The translations under genes and the position numbers were made by a program. From assembly GCF_026013605.1 (NCBI RefSeq), contig NZ_JAPDPJ010000041.1, forward strand, positions 1 through 57,339: a DNA stretch of 57,339 nt, read 5' to 3'. This stretch comes from Plebeiibacterium sediminum (GTDB lineage Bacteria; Bacteroidota; Bacteroidia; Bacteroidales; Marinilabiliaceae). The notes under the pieces are model-generated. The model was not told the origin of the DNA. It did not search any database and saw only the letters and a list, made by a program, of their open reading frames with translations. Below, piece after piece: positions 38,994 to 48,250 of this stretch (its first letter is position 1; each line of letters starts with the position of its first letter).

Positions 38994-39926
38994 TTACAAA
39001 ACTTCTTTTCTTGTTAAATATCCCATTTCGTTCATCCAGGCTTCACATAAGTGAGACCATAAATTGGTAGCCCCCGGATTGTTACGCAATGCAATTGAAT
39101 GCTTACCCCTGGAAAAAATATGTAAACAAGATGATATGCCAACAGCTTGCAATGCCTGATAGTAACGCAGGCTATTCATTGGGTTTACAACCGGATCATC
39201 AGAAGCACAGGCTATAAAAGCAGGAGGGGTATGAACTCCGACATTCAGCTCTCCTGAGAATAAAGATTTCATTTTCTCATCTGGATTTTCTCCCAGCAAT
39301 GCATTTCTGCTCCCCTCATGGGCATCTTGTTGCATGCTGATGGCTCCTGAAATTGAAATCTGAAAATCAGGAACAAAAGGGAATTGATCGATTGAGTCCT
39401 CAACACAAGAATAATCATTTTGTATGGTGGATAAATTGGATACCAAACCACCACCTGCAGAACATCCCATCACACCTATCCTTTCGGGATCTATATTCCA
39501 AAAGGCAGCATGAGAGCGAACTCGCTTCATTGCTCTCTGGGCATCAGTCAAAGGACCAAATGCACTATCTGTTAAATCAGGGGAAGTAGGCAAACGGTAT
39601 ATTACAACAAAAGCATTAACCCCAAACGTATTAAACCATTTTGCCAACTGGATGCCGGCTATATTATAAGCTTCTTTACGATATCCTCCCGGAGGAAAAA
39701 TCAATACGGCCGAACCGGTATTTTCTTCTTTCGAAGTAAAATAACAATACATGCCCGGAACATCAATCTGTGTTATTCTTTCACGCTCTTCGATTCGGGG
39801 CAATTCCATTCCCCTGGAATTTGGCATGTTATAATTGCTCCATAGCGGCATATACTCCTGTGAGTAAACACTAACACTAAACAGTAATATAACACTACCT
39901 AATATCATTAACTTTATATGTTCCAT
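38994..39926 (-). CDS. Alpha/beta-hydrolase esterase, first gene of the pectin operon
   Basis: This 310-residue secreted serine esterase probably removes acetyl or other acyl groups from pectin. The signal peptide ends at VYSQ. The nucleophile elbow is GCSAGGG (Ser near 157), the acid is in ASDDPV (about 242) and the His in GKHSI (about 276). An oxyanion-region PPGGYR is present. It resembles acetyl-xylan or pectin acetyl esterases often labelled endo-xylanase B. It is the first gene after a -7 box and leads the operon with SusC, SusD, the lipoprotein, PL1, GH105, GH43 and GH28. Substrate is inferred only. Confidence 0.85.
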   Translation of the reverse strand: MEHIKLMILGSVILLFSVSVYSQEYMPLWSNYNMPNSRGMELPRIEERERITQIDVPGMYCYFTSKEENTGSAVLIFPPGGYRKEAYNIAGIQLAKWFNTFGVNAFVVIYRLPTSPDLTDSAFGPLTDAQRAMKRVRSHAAFWNIDPERIGVMGCSAGGGLVSNLSTIQNDYSCVEDSIDQFPFVPDFQISISGAISMQQDAHEGSRNALLGENPDEKMKSLFSGELNVGVHTPPAFIACASDDPVVNPMNSLRYYQALQAVGISSCLHIFSRGKHSIALRNNPGATNLWSHLCEAWMNEMGYLTRKEVL

Positions 39927-39948
39927 CGCATTTTTTAAATTACTATAG

Positions 39949-39956
39949 CAAACCTA
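39949..39956 (-). promoter_or_regulatory. -7 box of the long pectin operon
   Basis: TAGGTTTG on the minus strand matches TAnnTTTG, about 23 bp before the start codon at 39926. The divergent HTCS gene starts at 40194, so this intergenic region is the likely regulated promoter. Confidence 0.5.
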
Positions 39957-40193
39957 TTTAATATCTATCCAGACATAGGATGGCACATTGCAATATGTAG
40001 GTAGTCATTCTGCAATAAGGGTATTTTTGTATAAATATCAGACAGGAGGTGATTATGCAGAACAATTGATATACAGTCTATTTCACCGCATGAACAGGGG
40101 GTATTTCACAACATGGGAAGGGTCGATTTACAATAATACCAACAATCATTTATGTTTAATTAATAACTCTTATTTTTATGAAAAAAAAAGCGC

Positions 40194-43100
40194 ATGAAAA
40201 TATTGAGTACATACTCTATTATTCTTTTTGTTTGCATCATATCCTTTGTCAAAACAAGTGGCCAGGTAGTTTCTACCCTAAATCATTATTTGGTTGAAGA
40301 CGGGCTTCCCCATAATTTAATTAATGATATTATCCAAGATAAAAAGGGTTTTATATGGATCAGTACCTTCAATGGTTTATGTAAGTATGATGGTTATACA
40401 TTTCACCAATATATACCTCAAGCTTACGACTCAACAATATTAAAAACCAACAGAATAGGTAAAATAACAGAAGACAGCCTGGGCAGAATCTGGATGGAAT
40501 CAAGGGCTTTTGGACCTATTATTAATTGCTTTGATCCGGAAACTGAAAAGTTTTGGGATAAAAAAACGGATAAGGATAAACTGATTGAAAAATTTAATTT
40601 ATCACGTATTGTACCTACAAAATCGGATATGGTTTGGCTCCTTTCCGACTCTGCAGGATGCATTTGTGTTTCGGGTAAAGATTATTTAGTAAGATATTTT
40701 AATTCGTCTCAAAATAATTTAAATGCAACAGGTGTATACAACGTACACGAGGATCTGCAAAATAATACGTGGTTATTGACAAACAACGGGATTACCATGT
40801 TCCCAAAGAATAATTTTAAAACTCCTGCTCACTTTTTTGACAAAGAACCTGGAAAAAACACCCCTTTTTACGAATACCTGGAGTTTGATGATGAAATATG
40901 GTTCGGTGGCATTTCCGGAATTATTGCCAAATACTCCAAATCGAATAAATCATTCAGCATACAAAAGCTGCCTATTGATGGAAATATAATTAAACTAATG
41001 CCATTAAATAACTTTAGCGTATTAGCGGTAACAAACAACAAAGGATTTTGTACTATACACCGTTATTCACGGAACACTAAAGTTTATAATTCTACCACAT
41101 ATCCTCATTTGAATATAAGGCAGCTACATCCTTTAACAATTACAAACGACTATCAGTTTTGGTATTACAACAGCTCAAAACCTGGCATAAACCTTTTTAA
41201 TTTTAATGACAACAACAACACATTCTTTCCCGCAATAAGATCAGGCAATTCTAATTCTTCCAAACAATCAACCCCTTATGTTCTAACAAATAGTAAAGGA
41301 CAAATTTGGGTACAAGCTCTTAATGGGGGCTTTTCTTTATATAATCAGGAATCCAATCAGCTTATTCCTTTAAAATCGGAATATAAAGAACCCGAAATGG
41401 CCTTTTCAAATGCTTTCAGAGTTGCCTTGTTTGACAAACAGGACAATTTATGGTTTAACAGTTATGCTGCAGGATTGGGAAAAATAGTTTTTAGTAAAAA
41501 CAATTTTGAAACCCTAAAAATAAAAAGCCAAATCAGCAGCAACATCAGAGCCATATACCAACTAAAGAACAATTACATTCTTGTTGCCAATAAAGACAAC
41601 CAAATATTAGTTTTTGATAAAGACTTAAACTTTACCGGACAGCTTTCATCCAATGGTAAACTGGCAGATAATTCAAATTGGGGAAAACCGGCTTACAATT
41701 TTTTTGAAGATTCAAAAGGAAACCTATGGATTGCAACAAGAGGAGATGGAGTATATAAGTTAACGCCCAATAAAAAATTATTTAATTATTCGGTTTCCCA
41801 TTTCAAGCACAATCCGAATAATATCCATAGCCTTAGCAATGACCAGGTATACTCAATATTTGAAGATAGCAATAAACGTATATGGATTGGGACTCTCGAC
41901 GGGCTTCATCTTGCCCTAAACAATAAAGATTCCATCCAGTTTATTAATATTCATAATAAATTTAAAATAAAAGATATTGGCAAAAGAAGAATCAGGTGTG
42001 TAAATGAAACCCCTTCAGGATTGCTGTGCTCAGGATCCATGAATGGTTTATTAATTTTTAATCCAGACTCTATAAACAGTAAAAATTTAAGCTGGAAAAC
42101 TTATAATAAACAGATATTACCAAACAAAGGATTAGGAAGTAATGATGTTATTGATATATGTGTATCAAAATCTAAAAAGGCATTTATTGCCACAGCTTAT
42201 GGAGGCATAACACGTATTGACTCTGTTGATAACTTGGGGTATCCTGAAGTCTTTAAAACTTACACAAAGAAAGACGGTTTGCCTTCAAATAATATCCTCT
42301 CGTTAGTTGAGGATTTAAATGGGAAATTATGGATTACCATGGACTTTCAGATATGCAGGTTTGATCCTGACAAGGAGCACATTGAAGTATTTCCGGAAAT
42401 AAAAACCAAGATTCACGGCAGAAACTTTTCTGAAGCCACAAGGTATTGCCTCAATTCCGGAGAACTGCTATTTGGCTATAGCAACGGTGTCATTCATTTT
42501 TTTCCCGACCAAATTAAAACAAACAATTATTCGCCATATATTTCATTATTGAGTATTCGGAAATTCAACAAAAGGGGTTCATCTCAAAATCAAATCACAA
42601 CTTTAAATGGTGTCGACAACGGCCACCCCGTAGTGTTTTCCCATCAAGAAAACTTTTTTCATATTGACTATGCTGCACTGGATTACGACAACCCTTCAAA
42701 CATAAAATATGCATACAAACTAGAGGGTTTTGATAATTACTGGAATTATGTAGATAAACAAAGAACTGCTATTTATACTAATGTTCCTAAAGGAGACTAC
42801 CTGTTTAAGGTCAAATCTACCAATAGCCAGGGTGTGTGGTCGAATAACCAAAGGGAATTACCCATTACCATTTTACCTTCATTTTGGGAAACAAACTGGG
42901 CCTATGCTCTTTATATTTCCATCATGTTAATTATTCTATTAACCACCAATTACACATTAATAACCATTTACAAACTCAAATCAAATATTAATGTGGAGAG
43001 AAAAATGTCTCGTTTAAGACAAAAATTCTTTACGGATATCTCTCATGAAATACGAACCCCTTTAACCATGATTACAGGTCCTATTGATTACCTGATTAAT

Positions 43101-44561
43101 GATCCCCGCACACCTAAAAACGTAAAAAACCAATTGAGTTACGTAGCCCAAAGCTCATCGCGCATGTTACGACTTGTAAACCAAATTCTTGATTTCAGAA
43201 AAGTACAGGAGATGAAATTGAAAGTATCTGAAATTGAAATCGGAACCTTTGTCAAGGAAATATATAATGATTTTATTGAAATTGCCCATGAACAGGATAT
43301 TTCTTTTAATTTTGAAAACCACGCTGAAGGTGTAAAAATTTGGGCAGACCATAAAAGCCTTGAAAAAATCGTGATGAACCTTCTTTCCAATGCTTTTAAA
43401 TATACTCCTCAGGGAAAATCAATTACAGTCAGCATTTTTTCTGATGAAAAAACTACAACCATAAATGTTAGTGATCAGGGCATTGGTATTTCAAAGGATG
43501 TTATTAACAAGCTATTTACCCGTTTTGTTTCTTTTAGCGAAGATGAAAATAAACCGAGCACGGGGATTGGCCTATCCATAGTTAAAGAGGAAGCAGACAA
43601 GCACAAAGCCAGGGTAACAGTAAATAGTCAACCAGGCAAAGGAAGCGTATTTTCAATACAATTTAAAACCGGGAAAAACCACTTTCCTGGCGATATAGTA
43701 TTCATAAACACAAATCCTGCTGATCAAAGCGACTCCGAAGTATCAAAAAATCAAGCAACCACAAAAATCAAGATCCCTAATAGCAGTAAAGTAAAGGTAC
43801 TTATTGTTGAAGATGATCATGAGCTACGGTCTTTTATTAAAAACATTTTAGAACAAGACTATGAAATATTAGCCGCAGAAGACGGATTTGCAGGTTTTAA
43901 TATTGCTGTTGAACATTGTCCTGATTTTATTATTAGCGACATTATGATGCCCAAAATAAACGGCATCGATCTGCTTAAAAAACTCAGGGACGATATTAGA
44001 ACCAGTCATATCCCAATCATATTATTAACGGCAAAAGCAAATATCGAAAGCAAGCTGGAAGGCTTAACCTATGGTGCTGATGATTATATAACCAAGCCGT
44101 TTAGTGTTCCTTATTTTAAAGCAAGGATTGAAAATTTGTTAACCCAACGAAAGAGGTTACATGAAATATTTACCCGGGGAGACAATGCCGAATTTAAAGA
44201 GTTTAAACCTAAGCCCTTCCTGATTACCAACCAGGACGAGGCTATTATGGAAAAAATAATACATATCATTGAGCGAAACATGGACAACGGAGAGTTTTCT
44301 GTTGAGGATTTAGCCTCTAGTATTGGTTTAAACAGAACAACTATGTTTTACAAAATAAAAGGTTTAACCGGGTTTTCGCCTGTTGAATTTGTAAGAGATT
44401 TTCGCCTGAAACGCGCTGCTCAAATGATTACCGACAGTCAACTGCTTATAAAAGAAATAGCTTTTATGACAGGATTCCAGGACCTGAAGTATTTTGGGAA
44501 ATGTTTTAAAAAGAAATACGAAATGACCCCAATGGAATACAGGAAAAGTAACTTGAAATAG
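40194..44561 (+). CDS. Hybrid two-component system regulator (HTCS), second
   Basis: A 1,455-residue one-chain sensor and activator. Order: signal/anchor (IILFVCIISFVK), a periplasmic Reg_prop double propeller (repeats such as GFIWISTFNGL and KRIWIGTLDGL), a Y_Y_Y domain (VFSHQENFFHIDYAALDY region), a membrane helix near 905-925 (ALYISIMLIILLTTNY), the H box SHEIRTPLTM (His about 951), N-box (NLLSNAFKYTPQG), GTG/IGLS boxes, a receiver with phospho-Asp in SDIMMP (about 1249), and an AraC HTH (IKEIAFMTGF). It is divergent from the esterase-SusC operon and probably activates it in response to pectic oligosaccharides. A perfect hairpin overlaps its stop. Confidence 0.94.
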   Translation: MKILSTYSIILFVCIISFVKTSGQVVSTLNHYLVEDGLPHNLINDIIQDKKGFIWISTFNGLCKYDGYTFHQYIPQAYDSTILKTNRIGKITEDSLGRIWMESRAFGPIINCFDPETEKFWDKKTDKDKLIEKFNLSRIVPTKSDMVWLLSDSAGCICVSGKDYLVRYFNSSQNNLNATGVYNVHEDLQNNTWLLTNNGITMFPKNNFKTPAHFFDKEPGKNTPFYEYLEFDDEIWFGGISGIIAKYSKSNKSFSIQKLPIDGNIIKLMPLNNFSVLAVTNNKGFCTIHRYSRNTKVYNSTTYPHLNIRQLHPLTITNDYQFWYYNSSKPGINLFNFNDNNNTFFPAIRSGNSNSSKQSTPYVLTNSKGQIWVQALNGGFSLYNQESNQLIPLKSEYKEPEMAFSNAFRVALFDKQDNLWFNSYAAGLGKIVFSKNNFETLKIKSQISSNIRAIYQLKNNYILVANKDNQILVFDKDLNFTGQLSSNGKLADNSNWGKPAYNFFEDSKGNLWIATRGDGVYKLTPNKKLFNYSVSHFKHNPNNIHSLSNDQVYSIFEDSNKRIWIGTLDGLHLALNNKDSIQFINIHNKFKIKDIGKRRIRCVNETPSGLLCSGSMNGLLIFNPDSINSKNLSWKTYNKQILPNKGLGSNDVIDICVSKSKKAFIATAYGGITRIDSVDNLGYPEVFKTYTKKDGLPSNNILSLVEDLNGKLWITMDFQICRFDPDKEHIEVFPEIKTKIHGRNFSEATRYCLNSGELLFGYSNGVIHFFPDQIKTNNYSPYISLLSIRKFNKRGSSQNQITTLNGVDNGHPVVFSHQENFFHIDYAALDYDNPSNIKYAYKLEGFDNYWNYVDKQRTAIYTNVPKGDYLFKVKSTNSQGVWSNNQRELPITILPSFWETNWAYALYISIMLIILLTTNYTLITIYKLKSNINVERKMSRLRQKFFTDISHEIRTPLTMITGPIDYLINDPRTPKNVKNQLSYVAQSSSRMLRLVNQILDFRKVQEMKLKVSEIEIGTFVKEIYNDFIEIAHEQDISFNFENHAEGVKIWADHKSLEKIVMNLLSNAFKYTPQGKSITVSIFSDEKTTTINVSDQGIGISKDVINKLFTRFVSFSEDENKPSTGIGLSIVKEEADKHKARVTVNSQPGKGSVFSIQFKTGKNHFPGDIVFINTNPADQSDSEVSKNQATTKIKIPNSSKVKVLIVEDDHELRSFIKNILEQDYEILAAEDGFAGFNIAVEHCPDFIISDIMMPKINGIDLLKKLRDDIRTSHIPIILLTAKANIESKLEGLTYGADDYITKPFSVPYFKARIENLLTQRKRLHEIFTRGDNAEFKEFKPKPFLITNQDEAIMEKIIHIIERNMDNGEFSVEDLASSIGLNRTTMFYKIKGLTGFSPVEFVRDFRLKRAAQMITDSQLLIKEIAFMTGFQDLKYFGKCFKKKYEMTPMEYRKSNLK

Positions 44562-44580
44562 TTTAATTTATTTCAAGTTA
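44549..44580. terminator. Bidirectional terminator overlapping the HTCS stop
   Basis: TAACTTGAAATA (44549-44560) and TATTTCAAGTTA (44569-44580) form a perfect 12-bp stem with an 8-base loop, between the HTCS gene and the convergent CE8 gene. The HTCS stop codon lies at the loop edge. Confidence 0.75.
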
Positions 44581-44591
44581 CAGTTTATTCA

Positions 44592-45539
44592 TTAGTCCAT
44601 CTCAACTTCAAACCTAAAGATATTATCAATTGAATATTGCTTTGCCTGCTTTTTAGTTAACTGGTGCGACCATTTAACCCGTTTCTCAACATTTGCACCA
44701 GTACCTTTGCTGTTATATTCAGCATAAAAAGAAGTTTTCTCCCTATTGGGTTGCCCCCAATTATGCCAGCCTTCCGGTACAATATGAGCCCCCATTTCAC
44801 ATTCAATAAAAACTACATTGGCATAATCCCGCCATGGTCGCCCAAGGTACACTTTATCTACTCCTTCTTCTGCAGTTAGTTTACAGCCTTTAAAAACATA
44901 ACCATATTTGTGATCCTTTGTAGTGCTTGCGGCTGTTATATATGAATTTCGTTTACTATGTAGCGTACAGTTTTCAAATACAGCAATGGCTGCACCAAAA
45001 ATAAAATCAGTCGTCCCATCTATAAAACAGTCTTTAAATAACTGACGACTATTTTTTCCTGCTGCATATAATGTGTCTTGATTTCCCAGTAGATTACAGT
45101 CTTTAATTTCAAACAAATCACCTTCTACATGTAAGGCTACTGCCTGTCCTACTTCACCTGATGCATTTTCAATTGTTAAATTAACCATCGTAATATTATC
45201 GCCTAACACTTTCACTGTATAGCTATTAAAAGTCCCAACACCAGGCATTCCGGCATGATCTGAGTAAGTAATTATCGTATTTTCCTTACTTTCCCCTATC
45301 AGTTTTATATTTGTCAAAAATGAATCTACAAGAACCTTTTCGTGATAAATTCCATCCTTAATAAAAATCTCCTGTTCATAATCTCTAAATGCTTTACAGT
45401 GATTCAATGCTTCCTGAATTGTACTATAATCCCCACTTCCATCAGCGGCAACAATAACTTTATCCTGCCCTGATACTGTTACACTTAACAGGAAAGTCAG
45501 CATAATTATTCCAAAAACTTTATTTAATATCCATTTCAT
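44592..45539 (-). CDS. Pectin methylesterase, CE8
   Basis: This 315-residue compact pectin methylesterase hydrolyses methyl esters of galacturonan. The signal peptide ends near VSGQ. All classical motifs are present: GIYHE, GQAVALH, GNQDTLY, the catalytic Asp in DFIFG, and YLGRPWRDY (Arg and Trp). It is single-domain, unlike the CE8 protein at 21.6 kb. It is the last gene of a three-gene unit with two esterases upstream, with only a 5-bp gap. Probably periplasmic or secreted. Confidence 0.93.
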   Translation of the reverse strand: MKWILNKVFGIIMLTFLLSVTVSGQDKVIVAADGSGDYSTIQEALNHCKAFRDYEQEIFIKDGIYHEKVLVDSFLTNIKLIGESKENTIITYSDHAGMPGVGTFNSYTVKVLGDNITMVNLTIENASGEVGQAVALHVEGDLFEIKDCNLLGNQDTLYAAGKNSRQLFKDCFIDGTTDFIFGAAIAVFENCTLHSKRNSYITAASTTKDHKYGYVFKGCKLTAEEGVDKVYLGRPWRDYANVVFIECEMGAHIVPEGWHNWGQPNREKTSFYAEYNSKGTGANVEKRVKWSHQLTKKQAKQYSIDNIFRFEVEMD

Positions 45540-45544
45540 AATTC

Positions 45545-46531
45545 CTACTTCATTACTTTGTTCATAAAATCCACCATATAATCCACTGTTTCATCTATAA
45601 ATGGATGAAACAACCAGAACGTATGCATACGCACTTTAAACTTTACCACATCGTTATATATTCCCCATTCATCTAACATACCAATTAACTCATCCTGCCC
45701 TGCATGGAATCTGGGATAACCACTATTGATGAACAACATTGGAACTGAGTTTTCATTAGCCCAGTATATTGGTGATACTTCTTTCCATAGCTCAGGAACA
45801 TCTTTAAATTGTCCACCTATCCATTGAACGTCCGGAGAATCATCACGCCTTTCTTTGTTTAACGAAAGAGGAGCCATAAAATTCAGCACTCCGTCAATAT
45901 CAATAATTGCCTGTACAAAACTGGAGTGGGATTCATTTCCCATAGTTCCTTCAAATTTTTCTACTCCATTGGTTAATCCCACTAAAGAAGCCAGGTGACC
46001 TCCGGCTGATGTGCCGGAAATAGCAATTCTTTCAGGATCAATATTATATTTTTCAGCATTAGCACGCATCCATCGTATTGCAGATTTTATATTATGAACA
46101 GCAGCAGGATAAGGCGCTTCCAAAGCCATTTGATATTCTACAGCAATAGCCACAAAACCTCTTTTGGCAATCATTTGTGCCATTGGCACTAATAGTGACT
46201 TGTTGCCAGATCTCCAGCCACCTCCGTGAACAAGAATGATGGAAGGGTATTCTCCTTCTTTTTCTGGACGGAATATATCTAAATGCAGATCGCGTTTACC
46301 ATACTTTGTTTTTTTTAGTGTTGTATAGATCACATCTCTATACTCAATTACACCTTTATATAACTCATCCTCCGCTGCCAATAAATATGGGTAATATTTT
46401 TGATATTTCCGCAACTGGTTTGCAACCGTATAACTGGTGTCAACCGGAAAAGCCGGCGTTTTTGTTTGCGCACCCGCAATTGAGGCAAAAAATAAAAAAC
46501 AGATTATTACAGTAGTTGTTTTTAAACTCAT
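45545..46531 (-). CDS. Secreted alpha/beta-hydrolase esterase (BD-FAE-like)
   Basis: This 328-residue esterase probably removes acyl groups from plant polysaccharide. The signal peptide ends at AGAQ. Motifs: HGGGWRSG (oxyanion), ISGTSAGGHLAS (Ser near 174) and HTFWLFHPF (His). The usual GxxDP-type acid loop reads NSGYPRFHAGQDE, so the acid may be the later Asp. It lies between a CE7-like esterase (6-bp gap) and the CE8 enzyme (5-bp gap). Acetyl or feruloyl ester specificity is not decidable from sequence. Confidence 0.85.
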   Translation of the reverse strand: MSLKTTTVIICFLFFASIAGAQTKTPAFPVDTSYTVANQLRKYQKYYPYLLAAEDELYKGVIEYRDVIYTTLKKTKYGKRDLHLDIFRPEKEGEYPSIILVHGGGWRSGNKSLLVPMAQMIAKRGFVAIAVEYQMALEAPYPAAVHNIKSAIRWMRANAEKYNIDPERIAISGTSAGGHLASLVGLTNGVEKFEGTMGNESHSSFVQAIIDIDGVLNFMAPLSLNKERRDDSPDVQWIGGQFKDVPELWKEVSPIYWANENSVPMLFINSGYPRFHAGQDELIGMLDEWGIYNDVVKFKVRMHTFWLFHPFIDETVDYMVDFMNKVMK

Positions 46532-46537
46532 AGTAAT

Positions 46538-47848
46538 TTATTTTAATTGTGTTCGGATCCAATCTAAAATAGAATGACGTGTGGTTTGCGAAATCCAATG
46601 TTCATTTACGGGGGTAACTAACGATTCTTTTTTAGTGTTTAGGGTATTATATACAATATAACTTGTTGTTGGGGGACAAACATTATCATTATACCCCCAT
46701 GTCATAAATACTGGAACTCTAATTTTTCGGGCAAAATTTACAACATCAAAATACTGCACGGTTTTCAATTTTTCGGGAGTGTCCATCCCATCAAATTTTG
46801 TAAATAAATGAGGATACCCTCCTGCTTTACCTGTTTTATATCTGCCCATATCACTTAAAGCCGGATGATTTGCTGCACAAGCTGTAACCCGGGAGTCAAG
46901 ACCCGCTGTTATCAGAGCCAATGCTCCCCCCTGACTTCCGCCTTGTGCTATCAGGTTTTTACCGTCCCATTCAGGTAATGATGTTAAATAATCAAGAGCC
47001 CTGACACATGATAAGTAAACTTTCTTCATATAATAATTATCCCTGTTATCCAATCCGTTAACCAGATAGCTATTATGCTTATTGCCAAATGCACTATTAA
47101 TCTCATCATAATCTTTACGCTCAAGATCTGGCCTGATACCATGAATCTCCATATCAAAGCGAATAAATCCGCTTTCGGCATAAAAAATATCTTTTAAAGG
47201 ATTCATAGGTTTAATACCTGCTCCCGGTGGAGAGAAAACCACAGGGAACTTACCTTCTTTTTTGGGGATTGATAAATAGCCATAAACATATCGCCCTTTT
47301 TCATAAGCTTGTATTTTTACCAAATAGCAATCTACTTTATCGCTTGAATATTCAGGAACAAAAGTACGTTCCACTTTCATTGGACATGCTGCAGCTTCTT
47401 CTTTTGCATTTTCCCAGAAGGAATCAAAATCTGAAGGTATTTTAGTATAAGCGGTTAACTTTTCAGGATCAAATCCTACCTTAATATGATGTTTGTATTC
47501 TTTGCCATTCAGGTTTATCTTCAAATTCAAATCCAGAAAACCAGGATACTTTAATGTCCCCATGTTAATAGAAGCTATTCCATTTTTGATTTTTACAGAT
47601 CCTGATTTGTCAGACTCCATCATATCCGGAGCTATACTGTAATTTACAGTAAGTGTATCTTGTAGTATTCCATAATGGTAAACAGCAACTGAAATTTTTG
47701 CCATTTCATTTGTTTTATACAGCCAATTGGAATGATCCGGAGTTGTTACCCACAACACATCACTTCTGTGAGGATAATTTTCAGCTGATATTTTTGTGGA
47801 TACACCAAATAAAAAAGCAATTACGAGTAGAATATTTATTCTGTACAT
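46538..47848 (-). CDS. Acetyl-xylan/cephalosporin-C esterase type (CE7-like)
   Basis: This CE7-like alpha/beta-hydrolase of about 436 residues probably removes acetyl groups. The ATG at 47848 gives a signal peptide (INILLVIAFLFGVST); the longer frame to 47986 has no signal peptide and crosses the -7 box. An N-terminal beta-sandwich (about 20-150) precedes the hydrolase core. Catalytic residues: Ser in GGSQGGAL, Asp in GYNDNVCPP and His in NEHWIS. The acetyl-xylan esterase core PVVFSPPGAGIKP is visible. It is the first gene of the CE7-esterase-CE8 unit. Confidence 0.85.
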   Translation of the reverse strand: MYRINILLVIAFLFGVSTKISAENYPHRSDVLWVTTPDHSNWLYKTNEMAKISVAVYHYGILQDTLTVNYSIAPDMMESDKSGSVKIKNGIASINMGTLKYPGFLDLNLKINLNGKEYKHHIKVGFDPEKLTAYTKIPSDFDSFWENAKEEAAACPMKVERTFVPEYSSDKVDCYLVKIQAYEKGRYVYGYLSIPKKEGKFPVVFSPPGAGIKPMNPLKDIFYAESGFIRFDMEIHGIRPDLERKDYDEINSAFGNKHNSYLVNGLDNRDNYYMKKVYLSCVRALDYLTSLPEWDGKNLIAQGGSQGGALALITAGLDSRVTACAANHPALSDMGRYKTGKAGGYPHLFTKFDGMDTPEKLKTVQYFDVVNFARKIRVPVFMTWGYNDNVCPPTTSYIVYNTLNTKKESLVTPVNEHWISQTTRHSILDWIRTQLK

Positions 47849-47878
47849 TATCATAAAAAGATTTAAAATATTTTCATA

Positions 47879-47886
47879 CAAAGTTA
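47879..47886 (-). promoter_or_regulatory. -7 box of the CE7-esterase-CE8 unit
   Basis: TAACTTTG on the minus strand matches TAnnTTTG, about 31 bp before the ATG at 47848. It supports that start. Confidence 0.45.
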
Positions 47887-48034
47887 TAGAGTATTTACTA
47901 TAAACACGGGGATAAATCATCCCAAAGAAAGGGTCATTTAACAAACCGCTATAGTCAATAGTAAAATGCCCCTTTCTTTTCTGCAAAACACAACCGCCTA
48001 TATACCAATCTACAATCTACTTTTGTTAATTAGT

Positions 48035-48205
48035 TTATGCAAGAAAACATCTGTTTTATATGCCCCCCACCGTTCACCCCTATATCCTCCCGTTTGATCG
48101 GGACAGGCTCTAAAGGGGAAGCCAATCACACTGTTCGGGTTGAGATTCTCCCTTTAGAGAGTTGGAGGGTGTGGGTTGGGATAAAACGAGTTTTCTTTCA
48201 ATCAC
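48035..48205. mobile_element. MITE-like element, copy 2 (171 bp) with 8-bp target duplication
   Basis: Reverse complement of copy 1 in layout: its right end read inward is GTGATTGAAAGAAAACTC, like the left end of copy 1, and its left end TTATGCAAGAAAAC matches the other end. It is flanked by TAATTAGT at 48027-48034 and 48206-48213. It shares GGATATAGGGGTGA (read on the other strand) with copy 1 and has an extra internal stretch. It lies just upstream of the CE8-GH95 pair and may contribute a promoter or hairpin. Confidence 0.78.
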
Positions 48206-48250
48206 TAATTAGTAACAAGTCATATTCATAACAATAAAAACAAAAAGAAA

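Noticed and set aside
39988-40197. 69-residue plus-strand ORF before the second HTCS
   Set aside because: No family resemblance; it occupies the divergent promoter region and overlaps the HTCS start.
47849-47986. N-terminal extension of the CE7-like esterase
   Set aside because: It has no signal peptide and crosses the -7 box; the ATG at 47848 starts a clear signal peptide.
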